Shown: one piece after another, positions 24,697 to 33,055 of the stretch | Position numbering within the stretch: the first letter of the stretch is position 1 | Layout: every line of letters begins with the position of its first letter | Source: an uncultured Oscillospiraceae bacterium | GTDB lineage: Bacteria > Bacillota > Clostridia > Oscillospirales > Oscillospiraceae | Assembly: GCA_934569225.1 (NCBI GenBank) | Contig: CAKTKC010000020.1 | Coordinates: forward strand, 1-57,620 | Direction of reading: 5' to 3' | Length of the DNA: 57,620 nt | Notes under the pieces: model-generated | What the model was told of the DNA's origin: nothing | The model's input: only the letters and a program-made list of their open reading frames with translations | Databases searched by the model: none | Made by a program: the position numbers and the translations under genes

Positions 24697-25404
24697 TTAC
24701 AGTTTGGTTGATTCCCGCTCAAGACGTTCCCGTTCCGCCTGACTCAGGCGCAGGTAGTTGGGGGTCAGAGCGGCGCCGTCGCCGGTTTCTCCGGCGGCTT
24801 GCTTTTGCGCGGCCAGCAGGGCGACGCCCACGGCGCGCTGGTGCATCCGGTGTTCCGGAGGCATAATGAGGTTGGGGACAACCCCGGAAAGGGTCTTGTA
24901 AGTCAGGACGCTGCCGTCCCCCACCAGAAACACCGGCTGGGTCAGGGGCGCAAGCTCCTGCTTCAGCTGCGCCAAGGGAATGGCGCGGTCGTCGGTAATC
25001 CGTTCGAGACTGCCGTGGTTTACATAAAACAGCGCGTTATACACCTGACTCCGCCGGGCGTCCATCACGGGACAGACGTAGCCCTGATATTCGCCCAGAG
25101 AAAGCGCCATGGCTTCCAGGGTGCTGACGCCGTAGCAGGGTACTTCCCTGCCCCAGGCGAAGCCCTTGGCGGCGGCGACGCCGATGCGCACGCCGGTAAA
25201 GGAGCCGGGGCCTGCGGCCACGGCCACCGCGTTTACGTCGTCAACGGTTTTGCCGCACTGGTGCAGCAGATTTTCCGCCATGACCATCAGGGTCTGGCTG
25301 TGGGTCAGGCCGGTGTTCTGATAGCTTTCCGCCAGAAGCTTCCCGTCCTCCAGCAGCGCCGCGGAGGCGGCTTTCGCGCTGGTTTCAAAGGCTAAGATCA
25401 GCAA
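24697..25404 (-). CDS. tsaB: tRNA threonylcarbamoyladenosine protein TsaB
   Basis: A 235-residue ASKHA-fold protein that partners TsaD and TsaE in making t6A37 in tRNA. Conserved parts are [25 protein letters not shown] and [16 protein letters not shown]. The start is most likely TTG at 25404, because GGGAGGG lies 7 bases before it and the protein then begins with the canonical LILAFETS. A longer ATG frame to 25479 lies inside tsaE. It overlaps tsaE by 20 bases. Confidence 0.92.
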   Translation of the reverse strand: MLILAFETSAKAASAALLEDGKLLAESYQNTGLTHSQTLMVMAENLLHQCGKTVDDVNAVAVAAGPGSFTGVRIGVAAAKGFAWGREVPCYGVSTLEAMALSLGEYQGYVCPVMDARRSQVYNALFYVNHGSLERITDDRAIPLAQLKQELAPLTQPVFLVGDGSVLTYKTLSGVVPNLIMPPEHRMHQRAVGVALLAAQKQAAGETGDGAALTPNYLRLSQAERERLERESTKL

Positions 25405-25822
25405 GAAAATTCCCTCCCGAAATGGTGATCCGACGGGTGTTCTCCCCCAGAACGTCGATGGTGACGCTGACCGCGCCATCCATGGCCTCGGTCACATTCT
25501 CGCTCCACTCCACGGCGCACACGCCGCCCCGGTCGAGATAGTCCTCCCAGCCGATGTCGAACAGATCGTTGGCAGAGGAAAGCCGGTACATATCAAAATG
25601 AAACAGGGGGAGCCGTCCGCCTAAGTATTCGTTGACGATGGTATAGGTCGGGCTGGTGACGGCTTCCGTGAAGCCCAGCCCCCGGGCAAGTCCCCGGGTG
25701 AAGGCGGTCTTCCCTGCCCCAAGGTCGCCCCGGTAGGCAAGAACCGTCCCGGCGGGGATGATTTTTCCCACCGCCGCGCCGATTTTTTCCGTTTCCTCCG
25801 GGGAGTTTGTGATAAATTCCAT
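25385..25822 (-). CDS. tsaE: tRNA t6A biosynthesis ATPase TsaE
   Basis: A 145-residue P-loop protein with Walker A GDLGAGKTAF, a conserved VTSPTYTIVNEY and LFHFDMYRL. It works with TsaB and TsaD in t6A synthesis. It starts 12 bases after the prfA stop and overlaps tsaB, so the three genes are coupled. Confidence 0.95.
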   Translation of the reverse strand: MEFITNSPEETEKIGAAVGKIIPAGTVLAYRGDLGAGKTAFTRGLARGLGFTEAVTSPTYTIVNEYLGGRLPLFHFDMYRLSSANDLFDIGWEDYLDRGGVCAVEWSENVTEAMDGAVSVTIDVLGENTRRITISGGNFLADLSL

Positions 25823-25834
25823 GATATTGCTTCC

Positions 25835-26896
25835 TTACTGGTGAGCGTTTTTCAGTTTTTCCGCCTGATCGGCGGTGGCGAGGGCGTTGATGATCTCGTC
25901 CAGGTCGCCGTCCATCACCGCGTCAATGCGGTACAGGGTCAGTCCCACCCGATGGTCGGTGACGCGGCCTTGGGGGAAATTGTAGGTGCGGATGCGCTCA
26001 TTGCGCATACCCGTTCCCACCTGACTGCGGCGCAGACCGGTAACCTCGCTGTCCAGGCGCTCCTGCTCCATCTCGTAGAGCTTGCTGGCTAGCATCCGCA
26101 TGCATTTTTCCCGGTTCTGGATCTGGCTTCGCTCCTCCTGACAGGCGACCACGATGCCCGTGGGCTTGTGGATCAGCCGCACGGCGGAAGACGTTTTGTT
26201 GATGTGCTGGCCGCCCGCGCCGCTGGAACGGTAGACCTGCATTTCAATGTCGGCGGGGTTGATCTGCACGTCCACTTCCTCCATCTCCGGCAGAACCGCG
26301 ACGGTGGCGGTGGAGGTGTGGACGCGGCCGCCGGATTCCGTTTCGGGAACCCGCTGGACACGGTGGACGCCGGACTCGTATTTGAGCCTGGAATACGCGC
26401 CCCGGCCGCTGACGATGAAGTCCGCTTCCTTGACGCCCCCAAGCTCCGTTTCGTTCAGGTTCATCAGCTCAATGCTCCAGCCCATTTTCGCGGCGTACAT
26501 GGAGTACATCCGCAGCAAACTGTGGGCAAACAGGGCGCTTTCCTCGCCGCCGACGCCGCCGCGGATCTCCATAATGACGTTTTTTTCGTCATTGGGGTCT
26601 TTGGGAAGGAGCAGAATCTGGATTTTTTCGGCAAGGGCTTCCTTCTGCGCCTTGGCGGCGGCATAGGTTTCCTGACAAAGCTCCTTCATTTCCGGGTCTG
26701 CCATCAGCTCCTGGGCGTCCGCCATGTCCTGCTGCGCCTGATTGTAGGCGTGAAAGGCTTCCACAATGGGCTCCAGATCGTTTTTTTCCCGGAGCAGCTT
26801 TGCCGCCTTTTGCGGGTCGGCGTAAAAATCCGGCTGCTCGGATTTGGCGGAAAGCTCCTCGTATTTGTTGCAGATGGCCTGTAGTTTATCCAGCAT
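25835..26896 (-). CDS. prfA: Peptide chain release factor 1
   Basis: A 353-residue class I release factor. The catalytic GGQ is in [17 protein letters not shown]. The stop-codon reading tripeptide is PxT, seen as PET in [14 protein letters not shown], which marks RF1 (UAA/UAG) rather than RF2. GGAG lies before the ATG. It is upstream of tsaE-tsaB. Confidence 0.97.
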   Translation of the reverse strand: MLDKLQAICNKYEELSAKSEQPDFYADPQKAAKLLREKNDLEPIVEAFHAYNQAQQDMADAQELMADPEMKELCQETYAAAKAQKEALAEKIQILLLPKDPNDEKNVIMEIRGGVGGEESALFAHSLLRMYSMYAAKMGWSIELMNLNETELGGVKEADFIVSGRGAYSRLKYESGVHRVQRVPETESGGRVHTSTATVAVLPEMEEVDVQINPADIEMQVYRSSGAGGQHINKTSSAVRLIHKPTGIVVACQEERSQIQNREKCMRMLASKLYEMEQERLDSEVTGLRRSQVGTGMRNERIRTYNFPQGRVTDHRVGLTLYRIDAVMDGDLDEIINALATADQAEKLKNAHQ

Positions 26897-26993
26897 AAAG
26901 AAACTCCATTAAATTTATAATATCGGCAAATCTGGCAGAAGGACACCTATTTTCGACTTTTTTCCAGACATACATCCATTCAGTGAGGGAAAG

Positions 26994-27857
26994 TTATTGG
27001 GGACGGAACACATTCAAGACGCAGCTGGCGGTGTCCGTCAGGGACTTGGTTTCCCGCAGGCGCTGGGCGCCATCCTTGCCGATGCGGAAAACGTGGGGCG
27101 TCATGGAAAGCAGATTTTCCACCTGCTCCCCTTCCACGGTGAAGGTGAACCGGATGGGGACGGATTTCACAAGGGTGAAGCCCGGCACGTCCGGGACGGT
27201 GTCCTTGGGCTTTTCGATAAGATGGTCGTAAATGATGGATTTCAGTCCCAACAGATGGTCTTCCGCCGCCAGCACCTGAAGAAAATACCCATCCGGCCGC
27301 AGAACACGCCTGAATTCCTCCGGCATGGTCAAGGCGAACAGACTGGTAAGCAGGTCACAGGAGTGGTCGGCCACGGGAATGTGGGACGCGGTGGCACAGA
27401 GCCACAGACCGTTCTTGTATTTCCCGGCGGCGCATCGGACGGCCTCCCGGGAGATGTCCATTCCCGTGAGGTGCAGTCCCAGCGCTCCGGCCAGCCGGGC
27501 GGAGTAATACCCTTCCCCACAGCCCACGTCCAGAAGCTCGCCGGGGATGGTTATCTCTTTTGAGTTAACCGTTAACTCTCTTGAGGTAACACTTACCTTT
27601 TTTGAGTTAACCATTAACTCTTTTGAGGTAATGATCAGGGCTTCGGCGATGGGGGCGTAGTACCCCGCTTCCAGAAAGGCGCGGCGGGAAAGCACCTGTT
27701 CCCGGGTGTCCCCCGGATGCAGGGAGTGCTTCTGCTGAACCGTCAGCAGATTCACATAGCCTTGCCGGGCAATGTCGAAACAGTGATGCCCGGCGCAGAC
27801 GAGAGATTTGTCCAATCTATTCAGTTTGCTTCCGCAGATCGGGCAAATCAAATCCAT
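26994..27857 (-). CDS. rlmA: RlmA-type 23S rRNA (guanine-N1) methyltransferase with heptad insert
   Basis: A 287-residue SAM methyltransferase. Its N-terminal zinc finger uses Cys5, Cys8, Cys21 and His25, followed by GYVNLLTVQQKHS. The SAM motif is DVGCGEGYY at about 110-118. Between the two lies an insert of four heptads, ITSKELM, VNSKKVS, VTSRELT and VNSKEIT (residues 76-103), encoded by 21-bp tandem repeats. The E. coli protein has a shorter linker there, by my recollection. The ATG at 27857 follows GGTGGAGGG; a GTG 15 bases upstream is less likely. Family members methylate G745 or G748 of 23S rRNA; which one is unknown here. Confidence 0.9.
   Translation of the reverse strand: MDLICPICGSKLNRLDKSLVCAGHHCFDIARQGYVNLLTVQQKHSLHPGDTREQVLSRRAFLEAGYYAPIAEALIITSKELMVNSKKVSVTSRELTVNSKEITIPGELLDVGCGEGYYSARLAGALGLHLTGMDISREAVRCAAGKYKNGLWLCATASHIPVADHSCDLLTSLFALTMPEEFRRVLRPDGYFLQVLAAEDHLLGLKSIIYDHLIEKPKDTVPDVPGFTLVKSVPIRFTFTVEGEQVENLLSMTPHVFRIGKDGAQRLRETKSLTDTASCVLNVFRPQ
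27551..27634. repeat. Four tandem 21-bp repeats inside rlmA
   Basis: Units start at 27551, 27572, 27593 and 27614, an exact 21-bp period. The core is TTAnCTCTTTTGAGkTAAC, itself a small palindrome (TTAAC-CTC/GAG-TAA type). Twenty-one bases are seven codons, so the array keeps frame and codes for four heptads. A fifth unit stands alone at 43430-43447. Confidence 0.95.
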
Positions 27858-27877
27858 TCCGCAACCCTCCACCTTAT

Positions 27878-27906
27878 AGTATACCGCATTTTTGCCATTA
27901 CGTCAA
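27878..27906 (-). promoter_or_regulatory. Promoter of the rlmA-prfA-tsaE-tsaB-upp cluster
   Basis: On the minus strand TTGACG, 17 bases, TATACT. The -10 lies about 20 bases before the rlmA start. It is divergent to the polysaccharide deacetylase gene. Confidence 0.75.
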
Positions 27907-27964
27907 ATCAAAATTGCGGATATGGGGGGCGTTCGGACGGAACATAAAAAATGACGGAGGTGGT

Positions 27965-28651
27965 ATGATGCGGCGGTTTCTGGCGGTTCTTGCGGTGCTG
28001 AGCCTGCTTGTGATCCCCGTGAACGCGGCGGAAACGACAAAATATGTGGCGCTGACCTTTGACGACGGGCCGTCCGGGCGGTATACCCGCCGGCTTCTGG
28101 ACGGACTGTGGGAGCGGGAGGTGAAGGCCACGTTCCTGCTGTGCGGCTACCGGATCAAGGATTACCCGGACATCACCCAGCGGATTTTCGACGAGGGTCA
28201 CGAGATCGGCTACCACGGCTACACCCACAACAGCATGGAGAAAATGAGCCGCCGCGCGGTGGCCTCCGAGATCATGGACACCCAGGCGCTGCTGCCGGAG
28301 GGGTGCGAGCCGGTGTTTCTCCGGCCGCCGGGAGGCTGCTGCAGCGACGCGGTGCGTCAGGTGGCCGAGGCGCGGCAGCTGGCGATCCTCAGCTGGTCGG
28401 TAGACCCCCGGGACTGGGCGACCTCTGACACGGCGGCGGTGGAGCGGGCGGTGCTGAAAAACGTGAAGGACGGGGACATCGTCCTGCTCCACGACATGAC
28501 TGTCAGTTCCGTGCAGGCGGCGCTGGACATTGTGGACGTTCTGAAAGGTCAGGGCTACGAGATCGTCACGGTGTCGGAGCTGGTGAAGCTCCGGGGGGTT
28601 AAGCTGAAGCCGGGAAAGACCTATACCAGCTTCCCGGCGGAGCTGAAATGA
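27965..28651 (+). CDS. Secreted polysaccharide deacetylase (NodB domain)
   Basis: A 228-residue protein. Residues 1-22 form a signal peptide (FLAVLAVLSLLVIPVNA). The NodB domain has motif 1 TFDDGPS, motif 2 HEIGYHGYTHNSM with the metal His pair, motif 3 RPPGG, motif 4 WSVDPRDW and motif 5 IVLLHDM. Members remove acetyl groups from peptidoglycan or other cell-wall glycans outside the membrane. GGAGG lies before two adjacent ATG codons at 27965 and 27968. It is a single gene divergent from rlmA. Confidence 0.93.
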   Translation: MMRRFLAVLAVLSLLVIPVNAAETTKYVALTFDDGPSGRYTRRLLDGLWEREVKATFLLCGYRIKDYPDITQRIFDEGHEIGYHGYTHNSMEKMSRRAVASEIMDTQALLPEGCEPVFLRPPGGCCSDAVRQVAEARQLAILSWSVDPRDWATSDTAAVERAVLKNVKDGDIVLLHDMTVSSVQAALDIVDVLKGQGYEIVTVSELVKLRGVKLKPGKTYTSFPAELK

Positions 28652-28659
28652 AAGGAAAA

Positions 28660-28712
28660 CCCCTCGGCTCCCCCTTTGGGAGAGCTGTCGCCGCAGGCGA
28701 CTGAGAGGGTAT
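28660..28712. repeat. CTCTCCC interspersed repeat, half copy
   Basis: One module only: GGCTCCCCCTTTGGGAGAGC, GTCGCCGCAGGCGAC, GAGAGGGT. It sits directly after the deacetylase stop and 18 bases before a hairpin related to those beside the other two copies. Confidence 0.85.
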
Positions 28713-28730
28713 TAAGGGTGCTTATAAAAG

Positions 28731-28764
28731 AACAGACACAGCAGGTTATCCTACTGTGTCTGTT
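28731..28764 (-). terminator. Hairpin between convergent deacetylase and PBP2 genes
   Basis: AACAGACACAGCAGG, loop TTAT, CCTACTGTGTCTGTT, a 15-bp stem with one mismatch. The minus strand then reads CTTTTAT. It probably ends the minus-strand cell-shape operon and perhaps the deacetylase transcript. Confidence 0.75.
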
Positions 28765-28783
28765 GACTGTTTGACGAAGGAGA

Positions 28784-30943
28784 TTACGACGCCTGATTTT
28801 CAAAGGCGTTGACCTCACTGGCGGATTCCATGGCGAAGTAAGCGCGCAGAACATCCTCAGCCACGGCGGCGAGGGTCGCGCCGTGGGCGGCCTTTTCGCC
28901 GTAGACGGCCACGGCAATCTCCGGGTCGTTCATGGGGGCGAAGCAGATGAACGCGCCATGGTCAGAGCCGCCGGAGGAGTGCTGGGCGGTGCCGGTCTTG
29001 CCGCACACCTCCACGGGGAAGGTGTTCAGGTCTTTGGGGCCGCCGAAGTGGGAACGGGCGGTACCCTCGTTCCCCTTGATGACGCGACGCATACCTTCAA
29101 TATAGGTATTGTAGGTGGTGGAGGCAATTTCCATCTGGCTCATGATCTCGGGAGAATTTTCCTTGATGAGACTGCTGTAGTCGGAGGCGACCACCCGGCT
29201 CAGGAAGGTGGCCTTCATCCGGGTGCCTCTGTTCGCCAGAGTGGAAGCGTAGACGCACAGCTGTAAGGGGCTGAAACGGTTCTCGGACTGTCCGATGGCG
29301 GCCAGAATACGGTCGCCGAGGGTGACCTGAGAGTTGACGCCGGTCTCGCCGTAGGCGGCCTTCTTACTGGCTTCATCCGTGACCCAGCCGACCTTTTCCG
29401 TCAGCTCGATGCCGGTGGGAACGCCCAGACCCAGACCATTGGCGGTTTTGTTCAGAATGTCGATGGACAGGCGGTCGCCCAGTTCATAGAAGAAGTAGTT
29501 GCAGGACACTTCCAGCGCCCTTTCGGCGGTCAGCTCGCCGTGGGTGACGCCGGGGTTGGACGTCCAGATCAGGCACGTGGGAGCGAAGCCTGCGTACTTG
29601 TTGAAAACGCCCTTGTCCACGATGACCTCGCCGGGGAGGTACAGGTATCTGCCGAAGAACTCACTCTTCGGGTTTGTACTGCGGTTTTCCATAGCGGCGA
29701 TCAGGGTACACATCTTGAAGGTGGAGCCGGGGGCGTAGTTGGCGCCGAAGGCGCGGTTGAAGAAGGGCTTCAAGGGGTCGGCCTCAATCTCCGCCCAGTC
29801 CTGGTTCATGGTGGCCAGGTTGTAGGTGGGATAGCTGGCACAGGCCAGAATCTCGCCGGTCTTGACCTTCATGACCACTACCGCCGCGCCCTCCGCGTCC
29901 AGGCCGGTGCTTTCGCCCGTGGAGGTGTTCTTCTCCGGGTCGGTCAGCTCCTGCATGATGCTGGCGAGGGAATCCTCGGCGATGCCCTGAAGCTCCAGGT
30001 CAATGGTGGTCTCAACGTTGTTTCCGGCGATGGGGGTGTAGACCTCGCCGGTTTTCTGATCGACCCGCCAGAACTGCTCGACGATGGTGCCGTCCTTGGA
30101 AACCACGTCCACGCGCTGGCCGTCGATGCCGTGGAGGTAATCCTCAAAGGCTTCCTCAAAGCCGGACTGGCCGATGTAGGCGTCCATGGAGTAGCCTGCC
30201 TTCTTGTACTTTGCCCAGTCGTCGTCGTCCATGCCGCCCATGTAGCCTAAGATGTGGGCGGCGTATTTGGTATGGTATTCCCGGACGGTGGAGGATTCCA
30301 CCATCAGGCCGGGGGTGTTCAGCTCGAGAATGGCGGACAGATTCTCGTCGGAAATGTCCTCGATGAAGGTGTACGTAGGCAGGCTGGAAATACCACGCAG
30401 GTCGAATTCGTAGCGCATACCGATGACGGCGCGGGCGTCCTCATCTGACCAGCTATCGGGGATTTTGTAGCGTTCCCGCAGCTTTTCCACCAGCAGCGGC
30501 GCGGTGATGTCCGAGTCCAGCGACCGGTCAACCATGAAGCTTTGGAAGTGGTTCTGCCAGGAGGTGGCAAAATCGTTCAGGGTGTACTCAAAGGGACGGG
30601 TCTTGCTTACGGGGAAATGATCGTTGTAGCTCAGGTTCAGCTCCCGGCACTTCTGCACCAGGGCGTACAGCGCCTCGTTGGTGTGGCCGTAGGACTCGAT
30701 AACGTAGTGGTTGAACACCAGATCATAGCTGGCGCGGTTACTCACCAGCTTGTTGCCGTTCCGGTCGAGGATATCGCCCCGGGCGGCACGGACGGTGGTA
30801 ACGGTGGTGTATTTTGCAATATTGTCGGTGTTGCCGTTTGTCTTGATGATCTGTAGGTCAAAAAGCTTCACGGCGAACAGCGCCAGAATCGTACAGAACA
30901 AAATCAGAAGCAGGATAGCGCGAAATCGGCTTATTCTTTCCAT
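28784..30943 (-). CDS. mrdA: Penicillin-binding protein 2 (cell elongation transpeptidase)
   Basis: A 719-residue class B PBP. One membrane helix spans residues 8-27. A dimerisation domain with AARGDILDRNG follows. The transpeptidase motifs are STFK (Ser407), SCN (480-482) and KTG (649-651). It cross-links peptidoglycan during elongation with RodA and MreC/MreD. GGAGG precedes the ATG, and the start overlaps mreD by 13 bases. It is the last gene of the operon. Confidence 0.95.
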   Translation of the reverse strand: MERISRFRAILLLILFCTILALFAVKLFDLQIIKTNGNTDNIAKYTTVTTVRAARGDILDRNGNKLVSNRASYDLVFNHYVIESYGHTNEALYALVQKCRELNLSYNDHFPVSKTRPFEYTLNDFATSWQNHFQSFMVDRSLDSDITAPLLVEKLRERYKIPDSWSDEDARAVIGMRYEFDLRGISSLPTYTFIEDISDENLSAILELNTPGLMVESSTVREYHTKYAAHILGYMGGMDDDDWAKYKKAGYSMDAYIGQSGFEEAFEDYLHGIDGQRVDVVSKDGTIVEQFWRVDQKTGEVYTPIAGNNVETTIDLELQGIAEDSLASIMQELTDPEKNTSTGESTGLDAEGAAVVVMKVKTGEILACASYPTYNLATMNQDWAEIEADPLKPFFNRAFGANYAPGSTFKMCTLIAAMENRSTNPKSEFFGRYLYLPGEVIVDKGVFNKYAGFAPTCLIWTSNPGVTHGELTAERALEVSCNYFFYELGDRLSIDILNKTANGLGLGVPTGIELTEKVGWVTDEASKKAAYGETGVNSQVTLGDRILAAIGQSENRFSPLQLCVYASTLANRGTRMKATFLSRVVASDYSSLIKENSPEIMSQMEIASTTYNTYIEGMRRVIKGNEGTARSHFGGPKDLNTFPVEVCGKTGTAQHSSGGSDHGAFICFAPMNDPEIAVAVYGEKAAHGATLAAVAEDVLRAYFAMESASEVNAFENQAS

Positions 30944-31524
30944 GTGGTTCCTCCAATAAGACCAATTTTATTGATAAGCGGGTACAGCAGAATCAGGGTG
31001 CCGAAGCTGTAACCGGCGGTGATCAGGAAGGAAAACACCCGATCCCACCGTGTCAGCCCCAGGCCGATGCCCACGACGAACAGACCCATCTCATAAATTG
31101 TCAGCGCAATTCCGGCGCAGATGACGATGGACGCTTTGGTGCGCCTGAGATAAGCCTGCCGCAGCAGCGTGGCGATGATCCCGACGGCGCACAGAAGGCC
31201 AATGCAGTAAGGCCCCGGCGCGGAGCCGGAAAAGTAGTAAATGGTGGACGAAAAGAGGACAAACAGGCTTCCGACCTCCACGCCCTCAATGACCGTGATC
31301 AGCAGAATGTACACGGCCGGTAAGTCGGTGGTCGCCCCGAAAATGCTGACCCGGCTCATGATGACGTCCTGAATGGTCAGGAGCAGGATACCCGTCAGCA
31401 CGTACAGCGTCCATTTCAGCATCCGCAGCTTCTGCTGCTGGGTCAGGTGGAACAGGTGGGAGAGACTCCATTGCCGGGGGTCGGGCTTGAATTCCGACTG
31501 CTTGGACAGTTTTTTCCTTGCCAT
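30931..31524 (-). CDS. mreD: Rod shape-determining protein MreD
   Basis: A 197-residue membrane protein. After a charged N-terminal 35 residues there are about five helices (MLKWTLYVLTGILLLTIQDV, LPAVYILLITVIEGVEVGSLF, and others). Length and position between mreC and PBP2 identify MreD, since the sequence is weakly conserved. It overlaps the PBP2 start. No mreB is in the window. Confidence 0.88.
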   Translation of the reverse strand: MARKKLSKQSEFKPDPRQWSLSHLFHLTQQQKLRMLKWTLYVLTGILLLTIQDVIMSRVSIFGATTDLPAVYILLITVIEGVEVGSLFVLFSSTIYYFSGSAPGPYCIGLLCAVGIIATLLRQAYLRRTKASIVICAGIALTIYEMGLFVVGIGLGLTRWDRVFSFLITAGYSFGTLILLYPLINKIGLIGGTTWKE

Positions 31525-31533
31525 GGCGTGTCC

Positions 31534-32454
31534 TCAGCCCACGGGGGCGGCTGCCTGGGTGGCGGCGGTTTCAGACGGGGCGGTGGCAGTCTCGGAATCC
31601 GTGGACGTGCCGGGGGTGTTCACCACCTCGGTGGTGTACTGGGTGATGATGAAGACCTGCTCCAGAGAATTGATGTCCGCAGCGGGGTCCAGGAGGGCAA
31701 ATTTGGCAACGCCCGTTTCCTCAAAGCCCGCGTCCACCACGGAGCCGATGATCAGACCCCTGGGGTACACCGTGGAACCGGAGGTCACCACCTGGTCTTT
31801 GTTGCGGATGATGGAGTCGGAGGGCAGGTAGTTCATCTGAAGCAAAGTATCATTGCCGCTGACGTAGCCGCCCTTGACCATGCCGTTGTAGCCGGAGGTG
31901 GAGATGGTGCCGGAAATTTCCAGGGTGGAGTCCAGAACGGTCTTGACGACGGCGTAGTTCACGCCCACCTCCGTCACCAGACCCACCACTTCGCCGTTGG
32001 CGGTGATGGCGCACAGGTTCTCCCGGATGCCCGCGTTGGTGCCCCGGTTGATGGTGAAGGTGCTTTCCCAGTCGGAGGAGCTCCAGCCGATGATATAGGC
32101 GTCCACCAGCTTGTAGTCCTCGTTGGTGGCCTTCAGCTCCAGCAGCTTGCGCAGACGCTCGTTTTCACGGGAGACGGAGTCGGCCTGACGGGCGACGTCC
32201 TCCATCTGGGCGATGCGCTCCTCCAGCACCTTGTTTTCCGCGTCCAGAGCCTCGTAGCGGAACATATAGCTGTAGTATTTTTCCGCCGTGTTGGTCAGGC
32301 TGGTGCCTGCGGCGCGGAAGGGGGCGAGAACGCCCTGGACGATTACGCTGGGAAGACTCTGGTTGGAAATGCCGCTGTAGATGGCCAGCGCCGCCGTCAG
32401 CAGCGCGGCGATCACCAGAATGATCTTCACCTTGGTACTGAACAGATTTCTCAT
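31534..32454 (-). CDS. mreC: Rod shape-determining protein MreC
   Basis: A 306-residue protein. A membrane helix spans about 8-28 (VKIILVIAALLTAALAI). A coiled coil follows at about 65-110 (ENKVLEERIAQMEDVARQAD), then a beta-rich domain with LGFS-like AYIIGWSSSDWESTFTINRG. The Thr/Ala/Pro-rich tail TATAPSETAATQ is extra. It links MreB to PBP2. The ATG at 32454 follows GGAGGATACC, and its start overlaps the maf stop by 4 bases. Confidence 0.93.
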   Translation of the reverse strand: MRNLFSTKVKIILVIAALLTAALAIYSGISNQSLPSVIVQGVLAPFRAAGTSLTNTAEKYYSYMFRYEALDAENKVLEERIAQMEDVARQADSVSRENERLRKLLELKATNEDYKLVDAYIIGWSSSDWESTFTINRGTNAGIRENLCAITANGEVVGLVTEVGVNYAVVKTVLDSTLEISGTISTSGYNGMVKGGYVSGNDTLLQMNYLPSDSIIRNKDQVVTSGSTVYPRGLIIGSVVDAGFEETGVAKFALLDPAADINSLEQVFIITQYTTEVVNTPGTSTDSETATAPSETAATQAAAPVG

Positions 32455-33026
32455 AAGGTATCCTCCATCACTTCCGGCGCTGTGCGGCAAAGGGTCTCAT
32501 ACAGCCGGCACACGGGAAGTCCCATTACATTATAATAGTCGCCCTCCAGCTTTTCGCAGAACAGCGCCGCGCCGCCCTGAATGCCGTAAGCCCCGGCCTT
32601 GTCCATGGGCTCGCCGCTTTGGACGTATTTCAGAATCTCCTTCTCGCTGAGGGGACGGAAATGCAGGCTCGTCACCTCGGTGAAGGTTTCCTGCCTGTCC
32701 CCATAAAGGATGGTGCAGCCGGTCATCACCTGATGATCCCGCCCGGAGAGAAGCCGGAGCATATTCGCTGCCTCGTCCTCACTGTGGGGCTTGCCCAGCA
32801 CCTTCCCCTGACAGACCACGATGGTGTCTGCCGCGATGACGATGTCTTCTTCTCCCCGGCTGACGGCCAGTGCCTTCAACCGGCTGACCCGGGCAACCTC
32901 GTCAAAGGGCGGCTTTTCGGAATCCATGGTTTCGTCAATGTCCGCTGCCCGGACGGCGAAGGGAATCCCAAAGAGGGACAGTAGCGCCTTTCGCCGGGGC
33001 GAGGCGGAAGCGAGAATGAGCTGCAT
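32451..33026 (-). CDS. maf: Maf family nucleoside triphosphate pyrophosphatase
   Basis: A 191-residue protein with the Maf motif ILASASPRRKALLSLFG at the start and IVIAADTIVVCQGKVLGKP. It hydrolyses non-canonical or UTP-type nucleotides and is often beside mreB/C/D. The ATG at 33026 follows AAAGGAG. It overlaps mreC by 4 bases and lies 29 bases after the U32 gene. Confidence 0.94.
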   Translation of the reverse strand: MQLILASASPRRKALLSLFGIPFAVRAADIDETMDSEKPPFDEVARVSRLKALAVSRGEEDIVIAADTIVVCQGKVLGKPHSEDEAANMLRLLSGRDHQVMTGCTILYGDRQETFTEVTSLHFRPLSEKEILKYVQSGEPMDKAGAYGIQGGAALFCEKLEGDYYNVMGLPVCRLYETLCRTAPEVMEDTL

Positions 33027-33055
33027 AAGGTTCTCCTTTCCAACGCGGAGGGATT

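Noticed and set aside
27551..27634. Possible CRISPR array
   Set aside because: Units are contiguous 21-bp repeats without spacers and lie in frame inside rlmA; no cas gene is present.
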